A stretch of 64,000 nucleotides of DNA, from contig JAXLSZ010000009.1 of the NCBI GenBank assembly GCA_046330315.1, positions 186,001 through 250,000 on the forward strand, read 5' to 3'. A program made the position numbers and the translations under genes. Of this stretch, positions 15,447 to 24,236 are shown in pieces. The number at the start of each line of letters is the position of its first letter. Position 1 is the stretch's first letter. This DNA is from JAXLSZ01 sp046330315 (GTDB lineage Bacteria; Actinomycetota; Thermoleophilia; Solirubrobacterales; 70-9). A model generated the notes under the pieces. It was not told where the DNA came from. It did not search any database and saw only the letters and a list, made by a program, of their open reading frames with translations.

Positions 15447-16528
15447 CCCCCAGACCCTCGGCAGCCACCGCGGCGCGCCTCGACCGCCTCGGCGAGCTTC
15501 GCCGCAGGCTCGGCGACCGGGTATCGACGCCCTCGCCCTGGCTCGGCACCCTGCGCCGCCAGGTCCAGGCAGCCTCGGTCGAGGGCTCGACCTCGATCGA
15601 GGGCTTCCGCCTCCCCCCCGGGGAGGTGGGGGCACACGCCCTCTCCCCGGGCGAGGAGGAGAGCCGGCTGGCGCTCGCCTGCTACGCGAGGGCGATGGAC
15701 CATGTCGGGGTGATGGCGAGCGATCCAGGTTTCCTCTGGAGCGACCGGGTGCTCCTCGACCTCCACTTCGACGCCTGCCACTTCCAGCGCGAGAAGAGCC
15801 CCGGGCAGTGGAGGACCGGGCCGATCACGGTCAGCCGCAGCGAACACGAGGCCCCCTACCGCGCTCCGGACGCCGGTCAGGTCCCGGAGCTGATCGGCGA
15901 GATGGTGAGGTGGCTCAACGGCGGAGACCTCGAGGCGAATGTGGTGGTCCGGGCCGCGATCGCGCACCTCCACCTCGTCTCGATCCATCCCTTCCGCGAC
16001 GGAAACGGCCGTCTGGCGAGAATCGTCCAGTCCCTGGTCCTCGCCAGGGAGGGGATCCTCTCGCCGGAGTTCGGGTCGATCGAGGAGTACCTCGGCGCCA
16101 ACACCGCCGCCTACTACTCGGCCCTTCGGGAGGCGCAGGGAGAGCACTACGAGCCGGGCCGCGACGCCTCGGGCTGGGTCGACTTCTGCATCGACGCCCA
16201 CCTCGCCCAGACCGAGCAGCGCCTCGCCCAGGTGAGCGAGGCCGGCGCCCGCTGGGCCTTCCTGGAGCGCCTCGTCGGCGAGCACCGATGGCCCGAGCGC
16301 CTCGTGATCGCGCTCGAGCAGAGCCTCCTCGGCGGCACCGATCGCGCCACCTACGCGCGCGAGGCGGCGGTCTCGATGGCTACGGCAAGCGCGGACCTGC
16401 GCCGGCTCCGGGACGCCGGGCTGGTCGCGCAGGTGGGCAGGAGCCGCAACATCCGCTACCACGCGAGCGATGCCCTGCGCGGCAGGGTGACCCAGGCGCT
16501 CAGCCGGGAGGGCCGCGGGGAGCCCTGA
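15434..16528 (+). CDS. Fic family protein (AMP/nucleotidyl transferase), class II
   Basis: 364 residues. The Fic core has the complete catalytic motif HPFRDGNGRLAR (185-196), with His185 as base and the GNGR anion loop intact. An N-terminal inhibitory helix motif (S/T)xxxE(G/N) is present at 52-57 (STSIEG), whose Glu would block ATP binding, so the enzyme is a self-inhibited class II Fic protein. A C-terminal winged-helix-like region (about 285-355: YAREAAVSMATASADLRRLR) is typical of Fic proteins that bind DNA or autoregulate. Targets are usually protein hydroxyl groups that become AMPylated. It stands alone with its own AT-rich promoter, next to small toxin/antitoxin-like genes. Confidence 0.92.
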   Translation: MLFATPRPSAATAARLDRLGELRRRLGDRVSTPSPWLGTLRRQVQAASVEGSTSIEGFRLPPGEVGAHALSPGEEESRLALACYARAMDHVGVMASDPGFLWSDRVLLDLHFDACHFQREKSPGQWRTGPITVSRSEHEAPYRAPDAGQVPELIGEMVRWLNGGDLEANVVVRAAIAHLHLVSIHPFRDGNGRLARIVQSLVLAREGILSPEFGSIEEYLGANTAAYYSALREAQGEHYEPGRDASGWVDFCIDAHLAQTEQRLAQVSEAGARWAFLERLVGEHRWPERLVIALEQSLLGGTDRATYAREAAVSMATASADLRRLRDAGLVAQVGRSRNIRYHASDALRGRVTQALSREGRGEP

Positions 16529-16605
16529 GGGCACGCTACGCCCCTCCTCGGCATCCGAGCGATCTAGGTCAGGTGGGTGTCAACGCGGGGGCGGGGTCCA
16601 GGCCA

Positions 16606-17511
16606 CTATGCGCCGTGGCAGTGCTTGAACTTCTTCCCGCTCCCGCATGGACACGGATCGTTCCGCCCGACCCGTCGGATCTCGTCGTCGCTGAGCCGGT
16701 GGAACTGAGGAGCCAACTCCTGGAAGAGCTGCCCGAAATCGTGATGCTCGGCGAACTCGAAATGTTCGAGCAGGAGCCCGACCGACTGCGCGTAGATCCA
16801 GAACGAGCTGAACAGCGCCCGATCTAAGTATTCGTCGCCGGGTCCGAGCTTGAGGGCAAGTCCGCCCGCATCCGGCCCCGAGCGCCTCACCATCTGGTTG
16901 AGCGAGTGGGCCGAGACGTGCAGGAGCTGGTTGTTGTCGCGATGGACGACATCGCGGAAGAATTGCAGGTGGCGCACGTCGTCCCGCTGGCCCCACCAGT
17001 GCTCGATCGACTCGACGCGATCGTACAGAGTCGTTGTCGTCCATGAACGATGCCCATACTGCCCAAACAGCTTGTCGAGCCTTGCCCGTTCCTCTGAGTG
17101 GACCGCGGGTAGCTCTCCGGCCGGCATGAATTCGGGGTGTTTCCGAAGAGCGTCGGCCAAGAGCATCTCACCGTGGCGATTGTGCTGGTCGTAGTGCTCG
17201 ATCGCGGTCTCAGGGTTATCTGCGATCCAGTGAAGATCCACCATGTCCTCGAAGAGCGACCGATTGAGCATTGAAGCCTGCTCGCCGAATCCCATTCGTG
17301 CTAACTCAAGAGCCGACCAATACGTGTTGGTCGTGCGGGCGAAGATCGCGGCAATCAGCCCGTCGTGCTCCCTCTCGAGGGCTCTCCCTCGCCACGGAAC
17401 GATGGCGCCGAGCACAAAGTCGAGCAGCTTTTCGCAGGCACGAAGCTGGGTGTCGTGGCGTCGCTCGACCTGCGTGAGACCGTCCTCGATCTGTGGGTGC
17501 AGCTCCCGCAT
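16606..17511 (-). CDS. DUF5677-like protein with C-terminal SEC-C zinc motif
   Basis: 301 residues. The bulk is helical, with a long conserved-looking segment (ALELARMGFGEQASMLNRSLFEDMVDL) like the DUF5677 family, in which helices with R-x3-E/D polar residues may form a nucleic-acid or RNase-like site. The last 20 residues, RNDPCPCGSGKKFKHCHG, are a perfect SEC-C zinc finger (CxCGSGKKFKxCC/H). It is the last gene of the minus-strand operon with the GHKL ATPase (11-base gap), with an AGGAGCG ribosome site. SEC-C tails occur on several defence and stress proteins as protein or RNA adaptors. Its role here is probably effector or adaptor; this is inference. Confidence 0.8.
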   Translation of the reverse strand: MRELHPQIEDGLTQVERRHDTQLRACEKLLDFVLGAIVPWRGRALEREHDGLIAAIFARTTNTYWSALELARMGFGEQASMLNRSLFEDMVDLHWIADNPETAIEHYDQHNRHGEMLLADALRKHPEFMPAGELPAVHSEERARLDKLFGQYGHRSWTTTTLYDRVESIEHWWGQRDDVRHLQFFRDVVHRDNNQLLHVSAHSLNQMVRRSGPDAGGLALKLGPGDEYLDRALFSSFWIYAQSVGLLLEHFEFAEHHDFGQLFQELAPQFHRLSDDEIRRVGRNDPCPCGSGKKFKHCHGA

Positions 17512-17522
17512 GCTGACCGCTC

Positions 17523-19751
17523 CTAGGGGCTCGCGAGCTGAACCCGATGCGCGATGGGCGTGAACTCCTTCATGAGACGGTTGTGAAGGAGGTACACCTT
17601 GTCGCTGTCAAACTCGTCGGGCTGGGACCTCGCGTGCGCTTCGACGATCCGCCGGCAGACATTGTCCGAGATTAGCTCCGCCAGCAGTACGCGGAATGGC
17701 TCGCTGTTTTGCCCTGGATAGCCTTTGCCCTTCGGCCCCAGATAGCGCCTCGTGGATTCGTGCTGCGTCGTGATGAGTAGCGCGTTGGGCTCGCGGCGGT
17801 CCCATGCGGCCCTGTAGTTGGCCCCGAGGTCGTGGTCTACAAGGCGGAAGGTGAGATCGACGCCTGCGTCCTCCTTCTCGGCGACGCGGAGTTCGCACTG
17901 CGCCGAGCGGCCACCGACTTCAGCAATCACCTTGGTCTTCCCGTTTGGCTTCCGCCCCTCTACGACGAACTCGGCCTCGTAGTGGGTGGTGCCCGGAACC
18001 AACTCGAACGAGCCATGATCGCGGAACACTGCGACCGTCTGGCCCTCGAAGCGGACCTTCGCCTGGGGTGGAACCGGCTCCGAGAAGCGAGCGCGCACCA
18101 GCAATGTGCGGCGACCCCCCTGTCGCACGGTGTACGCCTTTCGATGGAACGCGAAGTCGTTTGGGATTTCGAGATCAACCGGCGCCGCCGGAACCACTTG
18201 AAGCTCAGTGAAGATGGGCGCCAACCCGTCCGCCTTGCACCCGATTTGAACGCGCCGGCTCTCGGCGACCCCTTTGAGAACGAACGACCCACGAAGCAGA
18301 CGCGGATCGACGGGATCGGGCTCCATTGGCACGGGCGCTCCGACGACCTCGACCGCCCCTCCAGCCGCCTTGCTCAGCTGAACCTCGATCAGGGTGCCTG
18401 GAGGGAGGTCGAGTCGTTCGTTGTCGGCCTTGACGACGAAGGTCTTCGTAGAACCAACCGGGATCTGGGTGAAGACCGGACTCACACCGAGTCCGGTGCG
18501 GTTGAAGGCCTTGTTGTCGACCACATCCCCCGGGGCCGCCGCACCAAGGTCCTCGAGTTTCTCCCGCATGAAGCGACTCGCCTCCCGCGCAAGCTTTCGA
18601 AGCCGCTCAGTCGTCTCCTTCGCCTCAACCTCGTGCCGACGGCTCTCACGCCTTGCACGTTCCTCTTCCAGCTGCTCCTTGAGCACCTCGGCGGGAATCC
18701 GAAATAGCGCCCGGACGAAGGGGTGATCGTCAGCCAGCCCCCCGCGCCGGTTCGGGTCTAGGACAAAGCCGGGGTTCTCCTCAGGGTGAGAGTCACCGCA
18801 CTCGCGCCGCTCATCCCACTCCTCCGCGAGAACATCAATCCCCTCGCATTCGAGGCGGCCGAAGTAGAGGTCAGCCGCGGGGTCTCGCTCGAGCTCGGAT
18901 GCGAAGAAGGAGCAGCCGTGGATCGCGCGGTGACCCTTGATGAGCACCCCGGATCGGCGAAAACGAGGGTCGGTGGCCTCCTCGAGCGGTTCGGGCGCGC
19001 GCCACAGCCTGAAGCGGAAACGATGAGCCTCGTATCCGGGCACATCATGCTCACGGTCATAGATCAGCTGGCCGTCCGGCTCTACGCGAACCAACGGCTC
19101 GATCTCCGCTCCTGAATACCGCAGAAGCACCTTCGAAGTACCACCGGCTGAGGCGATATCGCGCAGGGCGTAGTGCCAAGGCAACTCGCGCCGCAGCGTC
19201 TCGAGCAGCGGAACTCGGACGCGGGGCTCCAGCCGTACCTGCACGAGCGTGCCGTTACCGCGCAGAACGCCGAGGCGTCGCCGGTGACCCTTGGTCGGTC
19301 GGTCGCCGCCCTTGCGACCCGGGAGATACGGAATCACCCGGAATGCAGGCGTGATCTCGGCCTTGTCGATACGCCCGGCGACGATGGTCTCGACCGTGAT
19401 GTGTCCCAGAGCAGCGCAGTCCTTCAGCCCTCGGGCCATGAAGCCCCGATCTCCGGACCGGCTCGTTCTCTCGCCGACGAGCTCGATCTTGCTCACCAGG
19501 TTCTCGAAGCCGCCGGCACGATCTCGAACTGTCACGAGGGATGGTGTGTTGCCCCGGTGAGGATCGATATCGACCAGGATGGATCCGCCATCGTCTGGAC
19601 GGCGTCCATCGGTGAACTCGCGGTGGTAGCTGTCGTCGCAGTTCGTGATGAGTTCGACGATCAGGTCCCAGAAGTCCCGGATCGAATGGGCGGCTGTCAT
19701 CTGGCCATGACGCCGCGTATAACCGATGTCCCTTGCTTCTCCTCGCCTCAT
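17523..19751 (-). CDS. MORC/MutL-like GHKL ATPase, candidate defence protein
   Basis: 742 residues. The N-terminal GHKL fold shows the N-box E33-L-I-T-N37-C-D-D40, the DxxGG motif (DRAGGF from Asp77), a conserved Lys/Arg-rich SRSGDRGFMARGLKD lid and an S5-like second domain. A strongly charged coiled coil (about 360-415: LKEQLEEERARRESRRHEVE) leads to two or three beta-sandwich modules (about 430-660) and an alpha-helical C-terminal domain (FRLVDHDLGANYRAAWDRRE onwards). No kinase H-box or MutL endonuclease motif is seen. Prokaryotic MORC-like ATPases are known to accompany restriction-modification genes. It sits in one operon with two winged-helix proteins and a SEC-C protein, opposite a DNA methyltransferase. 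GC is visibly lower than in flanking genes. Confidence 0.82.
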   Translation of the reverse strand: MRRGEARDIGYTRRHGQMTAAHSIRDFWDLIVELITNCDDSYHREFTDGRRPDDGGSILVDIDPHRGNTPSLVTVRDRAGGFENLVSKIELVGERTSRSGDRGFMARGLKDCAALGHITVETIVAGRIDKAEITPAFRVIPYLPGRKGGDRPTKGHRRRLGVLRGNGTLVQVRLEPRVRVPLLETLRRELPWHYALRDIASAGGTSKVLLRYSGAEIEPLVRVEPDGQLIYDREHDVPGYEAHRFRFRLWRAPEPLEEATDPRFRRSGVLIKGHRAIHGCSFFASELERDPAADLYFGRLECEGIDVLAEEWDERRECGDSHPEENPGFVLDPNRRGGLADDHPFVRALFRIPAEVLKEQLEEERARRESRRHEVEAKETTERLRKLAREASRFMREKLEDLGAAAPGDVVDNKAFNRTGLGVSPVFTQIPVGSTKTFVVKADNERLDLPPGTLIEVQLSKAAGGAVEVVGAPVPMEPDPVDPRLLRGSFVLKGVAESRRVQIGCKADGLAPIFTELQVVPAAPVDLEIPNDFAFHRKAYTVRQGGRRTLLVRARFSEPVPPQAKVRFEGQTVAVFRDHGSFELVPGTTHYEAEFVVEGRKPNGKTKVIAEVGGRSAQCELRVAEKEDAGVDLTFRLVDHDLGANYRAAWDRREPNALLITTQHESTRRYLGPKGKGYPGQNSEPFRVLLAELISDNVCRRIVEAHARSQPDEFDSDKVYLLHNRLMKEFTPIAHRVQLASP

Positions 19752-19757
19752 TTCTTC

Positions 19758-20393
19758 TCAGCTCCTCCCCAGGATCTCGGTATGCGCGTCTTCGCAAGCG
19801 TCGAGGAACGCCAGCAGGTTTTCGTCTTCCAGCATCTGCACCTGGGCCCGGAGCGCATCGAGCCGCTGCTCCACGACACTCTCTGCCGCGTCTGGGCTGC
19901 ACTCGAGAAGGTCCGTGAATGCGAAAGGGTCCGCGGAAACCGACCCCGTCTCCCGAAACTCGCCGTAGAGGGGGCTGGCCGCAAGGCGATTTCGGAGGGA
20001 GTCCGCCTTTCCCTTCTTGAAGCGGCGCGTTGGTCCGGCGACTCCCGCCTGCAGCCGCTCCTCGTTCTCGCGAAGCCAGGCCGCGCCGGCGGCGGTCAGG
20101 CGCCACAGGTCTGCCCGCTTGCTCTGCCCTCCCCGCCTCACACCGACGGCCTGGACCAGCCCGCCCTTCGCGGGGCGAGCGGCATCGACGAGCGAAACGC
20201 GAACCTTGTCTTTGTCGATCAAGCCCATGTACTCGTCGAGGTCCCAGCGAAACGATCCCGGCGCAAGCTCAAATGCCATCACGGCGATCCTCTCGAGGTG
20301 GATGGGCTTGCTCTCGTCGCGCAGTTGGGCGAGGGCGTACGTGACTACGTCCACGTTCGTGAGTTCGTCCGAGCGAACCGGCGGGGCCATCAC
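19758..20393 (-). CDS. Winged-helix-like protein of GHKL operon, unknown family
   Basis: 211 residues. The N-terminal half reads NVDVVTYALAQLRDESKPIH and LERIAVMAFELAPGSFRWDL, then ADLWRLTAAGAAWLRENEER. This is a winged-helix-like pattern with the closing LTxxGxxWL strand-helix typical of small DNA-binding or adaptor domains. The C-terminal half is helical, ending in a predicted coiled coil (VEQRLDALRAQVQMLEDENL). It begins inside the stop of the upstream gene (ATGA 20390-20393) and ends six bases before the ATPase start, so all three are translated together. Likely a specificity or assembly factor for the ATPase; not a recognised family. Confidence 0.72.
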   Translation of the reverse strand: MMAPPVRSDELTNVDVVTYALAQLRDESKPIHLERIAVMAFELAPGSFRWDLDEYMGLIDKDKVRVSLVDAARPAKGGLVQAVGVRRGGQSKRADLWRLTAAGAAWLRENEERLQAGVAGPTRRFKKGKADSLRNRLAASPLYGEFRETGSVSADPFAFTDLLECSPDAAESVVEQRLDALRAQVQMLEDENLLAFLDACEDAHTEILGRS

Positions 20394-20908
20394 TTCTCCC
20401 CCGCTCGCTGCTCACCTTGTTTTGTTATCGACCACATCCCACGCGGCGAGTCCTTGACCATGTCGCCCCGCTGTACCAGGCGTAGGCGGACAAACTGCGC
20501 CCGGTTACGCCACCGGATCTGCCCAGAGTCGAGCGTCTCCCGATCAACCTCGGTGAGCCGGCCGTTGAGCCGCTCGCCGAGGGCATCGAGCACCTCGCTC
20601 GTTGGGGCCTGGCCACCCTTCTCGCTGAGGACCTGGAGGAGCGGCAGCTCGTACTCCTCGTTGCCCAGAATCGAGCCCGGCCGAGCACGTGCCGACCCGT
20701 CGGTCCCCGCGCGCCGCCGGCGCCGCCGTCGCCCGCCTTTCGGTGTGGCCCTCCCCTGCGGGCGCGGCTCGTCTGCGGTTGGCGCCAACCGCTCCTGGGC
20801 AAGTCCAAGGAGCCGTCGCAGCACCGAGTTCGGGGTATCCACGAGCGGTTCGGCATGCTCCTGTAGAGCCTCGAATACGTCGTCATCAATGCGGATTGTG
20901 GGACTCAT
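20390..20908 (-). CDS. RHH plus Mrr N-terminal-type winged-helix protein, operon leader
   Basis: 172 residues from ATG 20908 behind AAAGGAG. The first 35 residues (SPTIRIDDDVFEALQEHAEP) look like a ribbon-helix-helix or SeqA-N-like DNA-binding arm. A very basic linker (GGRRRRRRRAG) follows. Residues about 85-168 (YELPLLQVLSEKGGQAPTSE through RAQFVRLRLVQRGDMV to MWSITKQGEQ) match the Mrr N-terminal winged helix found in type IV and related restriction proteins. No nuclease domain is attached. As first gene of the operon, with an inverted repeat over its promoter, it could be autoregulator and DNA sensor at once. Confidence 0.78.
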   Translation of the reverse strand: MSPTIRIDDDVFEALQEHAEPLVDTPNSVLRRLLGLAQERLAPTADEPRPQGRATPKGGRRRRRRRAGTDGSARARPGSILGNEEYELPLLQVLSEKGGQAPTSEVLDALGERLNGRLTEVDRETLDSGQIRWRNRAQFVRLRLVQRGDMVKDSPRGMWSITKQGEQRAGEK

Positions 20909-20920
20909 TGCATCTCCTTT

Positions 20921-20969
20921 GCAATCTACGTTGGCGACATTGTAGCAGCCAACAATAGGGATATTGCAA
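20921..20969 (-). promoter_or_regulatory. Promoter with nested inverted-repeat operator of the GHKL operon
   Basis: On the minus strand TTGCAA (20964-20969) and TACAAT (20939-20944) are candidate -35 and -10 boxes, though 19 bases apart. They lie within nested inverted repeats: GTTGGC/GCCAAC (20930-20935 with 20948-20953) inside GCAAT/ATTGC (20921-20925 with 20963-20967). The symmetry covers the -10 box, so a repressor bound here would block transcription. The RHH/winged-helix protein encoded next is the obvious candidate repressor. The stretch 20909-21060 is the AT-richest in the island. Confidence 0.55.
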
Positions 20970-21180
20970 GCAGTTGTAACAACGTCGCTTTGTCGCCACA
21001 CGCAGGGCCAGCGTCGCGCAATTGTTCGCACGACGTCGCGCTCTCGCAACACTGAAAGCGCCGCCCGCGCGCCGGCGCGTGCCAGCGTCCGGAACCATGA
21101 GCCGTCCGCCTCGCCGAAGCCCCGCCCGCCGGGATCAGCTATACCTGGCTCTGTCCGTACCCGAACATAGATTGAGTCCC

Positions 21181-22860
21181 ATGGAGGCAGCTCCCGCGAG
21201 CGACGCCAACCGGCAGAAGGAGCTCGGCGCGTTCTACACGCCCCCGGCAATGGCTGCCAAGCTCGTCGACTGGGGGGTGCGGTCGCCCACCGATCGAGTG
21301 CTCGATCCGAGCTTCGGCGGACTCGTCTTCTTGGACGCGGCGCGTCGACGCCTTCAGGCTCTCGGTGCGAAGGACCCCGCGATCTCTGCGCAGTTGTTCG
21401 GCGTCGATGTCGACGACGGCGCGTACGCCGCCACCGCCCAGCGAGAGGGCCTTGTCCTCCCCCCTGGTTCACTGGTGCATGGAGATTTCTTCGCGGTTTC
21501 ACCCGGTGAGGAGATCCCTCTTTGCGAGGCCGTAGTGGGGAACCCGCCGTACATCCGATACCAAGGCTTCAACGGCTCCGCCGCTCGCGCTCACGAGCTC
21601 GCTCAGGCCGCCGGCGTCCCACTTACGCGCCTGGCATCGTCATGGGCGCCGTTTCTCATTCACGCGACCGCGTTCGTGACTCCGGGCGGACGGCTGGCAC
21701 AGGTGCTGCCGGCTGAGCTCCTACATGCTCAGTACGCCGCCCGCGTGCTTGAGCACCTGCGAACGAGCTTCCGCGAGGTCGTCGTGGCGGTCTTCGATGA
21801 GCTCGTTTTTCCCGGGGCTCTTGAGGAAGTGGTGCTGCTTATTGCCGATGGCCGCGGCAACCATGCGGCCGGTGACGTCAAAGTCGTGTCTGCAACTGAC
21901 CTCGCCGGGCTCGACCTCACCGGGCTTGCTTCAAATCAAGCCAATCGTCGCGGAATGAGGGGCTCGTCTAGTCGCAGCAAGCTGCTGGGTCAACTCCTTC
22001 CAGAGCCGGCTCGCCAGATCTACGAACGTCTGTCAGCGCATAACGACGTCCACCGTTTGGGCACCCTGGCTTCCGTCGATATCGGAATCGTCACCGGGGG
22101 CAACACATTCTTCATGCTCACCGCCGAGGAAGCCTCTGAGCTGGCGCCCGCGCTTGTCCGACCAGCGATCGCGAAGGCCGCCCAGGTCGCCGGTGCGCGA
22201 CTGTCGCATGACGACCACGATCAATTGCTTGCGCGTGGACAGCGGGGTTTCTTATTCGTGGCGGACGCAGAGACCGACCAGGAAGCCCTCGACACCGCGA
22301 TGTCTTACCTCGAGCGCGGGCAGCGGTCGGGAATCGCCCAGCGCTACAAGTGCCGAGTTCGCAATCCGTGGTGGGCGCTGCCCCTGCCCAAGGCAGGCGT
22401 GCCCGACCTATTTCTGACCTACTGCGCGAACCGCCATCCTCGCCTTGCTCTGAATGAGGCAGAGGTCCTCCAGACGAACACGATTCACGGTGTTACGCTC
22501 GACAACCGCAAGCTTGCTCCGGGCTTGGCAGCAGGCTTCTACAACAGCCTCACGCTCCTTTCCACCGAGCTGGAAGGCCGCAGCTACGGAGGCGGGGTCC
22601 TCAAGCTCGAGCCCACCGAGGCTGAGAGCCTACTCCTACCGCCAATCCCCTCGAAGCTCGGATCGCTGCTCGGTCGGGTGGATACCCTTGTCCGAAGCGG
22701 GAATCTAGACAACCTCCTTGATCTCGTTGACGCGATCGTGCTGCATGGGGCCCTCGGATTGACACTCGACGAGATCGGGTGGCTTCGCGCGGGCGCGACA
22801 CGGCTGCGCAACCGCCGCCTGTCCCGCGGTAGACCGATCAGGCCCGACGCCGCGGCCTGA
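21181..22860 (+). CDS. N6-adenine DNA methyltransferase (type II, TaqI/Eco57I-like)
   Basis: 559 residues. The opening KELGAFYTPPAMAAKLVDW and DPSFGG (motif I) bind SAM, and GNPPYIRYQ is the NPPY catalytic motif for adenine-N6 transfer. About 300 C-terminal residues follow, in which the target-recognition domain should lie (from about LGTLASVDIGIVTGG). ATG 21181 has a -10-like TAGATT at 21168-21173 seven bases before it, suggesting a leaderless message. It is divergent from the GHKL operon and convergent with the PD-(D/E)XK nuclease. It should protect host DNA from that nuclease, from the GHKL system, or from both. A helicase or endonuclease domain is not fused. Confidence 0.9.
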   Translation: MEAAPASDANRQKELGAFYTPPAMAAKLVDWGVRSPTDRVLDPSFGGLVFLDAARRRLQALGAKDPAISAQLFGVDVDDGAYAATAQREGLVLPPGSLVHGDFFAVSPGEEIPLCEAVVGNPPYIRYQGFNGSAARAHELAQAAGVPLTRLASSWAPFLIHATAFVTPGGRLAQVLPAELLHAQYAARVLEHLRTSFREVVVAVFDELVFPGALEEVVLLIADGRGNHAAGDVKVVSATDLAGLDLTGLASNQANRRGMRGSSSRSKLLGQLLPEPARQIYERLSAHNDVHRLGTLASVDIGIVTGGNTFFMLTAEEASELAPALVRPAIAKAAQVAGARLSHDDHDQLLARGQRGFLFVADAETDQEALDTAMSYLERGQRSGIAQRYKCRVRNPWWALPLPKAGVPDLFLTYCANRHPRLALNEAEVLQTNTIHGVTLDNRKLAPGLAAGFYNSLTLLSTELEGRSYGGGVLKLEPTEAESLLLPPIPSKLGSLLGRVDTLVRSGNLDNLLDLVDAIVLHGALGLTLDEIGWLRAGATRLRNRRLSRGRPIRPDAAA

Positions 22861-22874
22861 TGCGACGGGCGGCG

Positions 22875-23660
22875 CTACGGCAGCGCCCGAAGCGCCGTGC
22901 ACACATTGGCCAGGACCCGATCAAGCTCGAGCGAGGTTGCCTCCACTGGCTTCGCCTCGTAGGCCGACCGATCGCCGTTCCACCCGTACGCGTACAACCC
23001 GCACGCGTCAAACCACGTGGCCGCGATGTGGCCGTACTTAATCGTCCCCCGTAGATCCGCCTCGTCCCGAACCCGGACAGCCATGAACATGTAGCACCGA
23101 GGCGGGGCGCTCTTGATCCAGGAACTCAGGTCGGCAGTCGGCCCACCGCCTCGACCCGCGATCCGCGCTGCCTCCGCCTTAATGTCGATGTTCTTGAAGC
23201 TCGCCTCCTTGATCCGCTTCTCGAGGTCCGCTGAGCCAGCTCGGCCCTCGGGATGAGGCTGCCTCGGGTTGCGGGGGTGTTTCGGGACCCCAGTCGCCTT
23301 CGTCTCGACCACGAGGTGCACATCGCCTGTTCCTGGATATGCGACGTCAAGCATGTGGTGACGGAAGCTCAGGCCCGGAACTCCGGGGCGAGTGTGCAGC
23401 TCCTTGTCGGAGCAGTTCGCAAGGAGTTGAGCCAGCATGTCGTTAAGGAAGTCCCCCTTGCCGTTCTGGATGTCTCCCTGGTCAGCGACTCCCTGGGCAA
23501 CGAGGCGATCGAACTCCTGCATCGCGTCCAGGTACATCGACTCGACCTCGCGGAAAGTGCTCGCGCCCAGCTCGACGATCTCTTCAAGGGCGGCGACGAG
23601 AGGTGCCCGTCCGGGCTTCGCCGCGGTGGCTGGGCTGAGGGTCTTGGCCGTTCGAGGCAC
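22875..23660 (-). CDS. PD-(D/E)XK-type restriction endonuclease candidate
   Basis: 261 residues from GTG 23660, which has TAGGCT eight bases upstream (leaderless pattern). Longer in-frame starts at 23696 or 23804 would run into integrase debris. The central segment has FRHHMLDVAYPG, then VHLVVETKATG. The Asp and the E-x-K 14 residues later form a PD-(D/E)XK site on the usual hydrophobic strands. The C-terminal domain (PPRCYMFMAVRVRDEADLRG and IAATWFDACGLYAYGWNG) is well ordered. Its gene ends 14 bases from the methyltransferase stop in convergent orientation, as in many type II restriction-modification pairs. I do not recognise the sequence specificity. Confidence 0.72.
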   Translation of the reverse strand: MPRTAKTLSPATAAKPGRAPLVAALEEIVELGASTFREVESMYLDAMQEFDRLVAQGVADQGDIQNGKGDFLNDMLAQLLANCSDKELHTRPGVPGLSFRHHMLDVAYPGTGDVHLVVETKATGVPKHPRNPRQPHPEGRAGSADLEKRIKEASFKNIDIKAEAARIAGRGGGPTADLSSWIKSAPPRCYMFMAVRVRDEADLRGTIKYGHIAATWFDACGLYAYGWNGDRSAYEAKPVEATSLELDRVLANVCTALRALP

Positions 23661-23671
23661 GGGCGAGCAGC

Positions 23672-24127
23672 CTATTCCAGTGAGGCTCCGATCCATGGGT
23701 GGATCGAGCGCAGGTACGCGGCGACGAACGCTCGCGTAAAGCGCTTCCGCAGCTTCGAGGGTCGAGGACGCTCCCGATCTGCGGATGACAGAAGACGAGG
23801 TCACGGTCCGCCTGGTACGCCGCGGCCCGGAAGTGGCGGTCGAGCTCGCCGGCGAGGCGATAGGCGAGTGGCACGGAGCGGACGCGCGTGTGCTCTCTGG
23901 ACTGCCGAGCGCATCCGCGTATAGCTCTCCGCAACCCGGACCCGTCTGTCAATCCAGTCGACGTCGCGCCACCGCAAGGCGAGCAGCTCGCCGATCCGCG
24001 ATCCGGTGAGGGCGGCGGTCAGATAGAGCGGACGCCCGACCCCGCCGAGGATGTCGGCGAGCACAGCGCGGAGGAGAGCCTCGACCTCTGGCGGGCTTAG
24101 GAATTGGAACCGCTGCTCGCGGCCCAC
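23672..24127 (-). pseudogene. Tyrosine recombinase (phage-type integrase) relic
   Basis: From about 24127 the frame reads FLSPPEVEALLRAVLADILG and LYLTAALTGSRIGELLALRW, the box I Arg region of tyrosine recombinases. It then shifts frame to VPLAYRLAGELDRHFRAAAY and LVFCHPQIGSVLDP, and shifts again to SKLRKRFTRAFVAAYLRS before TAG at 23672. The N-terminal arm/core-binding domain is missing, and so are the C-terminal HxxR and the nucleophile Tyr. It is therefore inactive. Its position beside a tRNA-Arg 3' half marks the integration edge of the island. Confidence 0.75.
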
Positions 24128-24189
24128 GGCCGGTCCCGAGCCACACCCGCTAGGCCCGAAAACCTACTCATTTGCAGGACTTCTCGAGC

Positions 24190-24236
24190 GCGCCCGACAG
24201 GATTCGAACCTGTGACCTTCGGTTTCGTAGACCGAC
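24190..24236 (-). other. tRNA-Arg(ACG) 3' half: probable att site of the island
   Basis: The minus strand contains the anticodon arm TCGGT-CTACGAA-ACCGA with anticodon ACG, the variable loop AGGTC, the T arm ACAGGTTCGAATCCTGT and the 3' acceptor strand CGGGCGC. The D arm and 5' acceptor strand are absent; upstream sequence (CTCGAGCAGCC) does not fit them. Integrases often target exactly this anticodon-to-3'-end segment, so it is best read as an attachment-site copy left by integration; the intact tRNA gene should be elsewhere in the genome. Confidence 0.8.
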
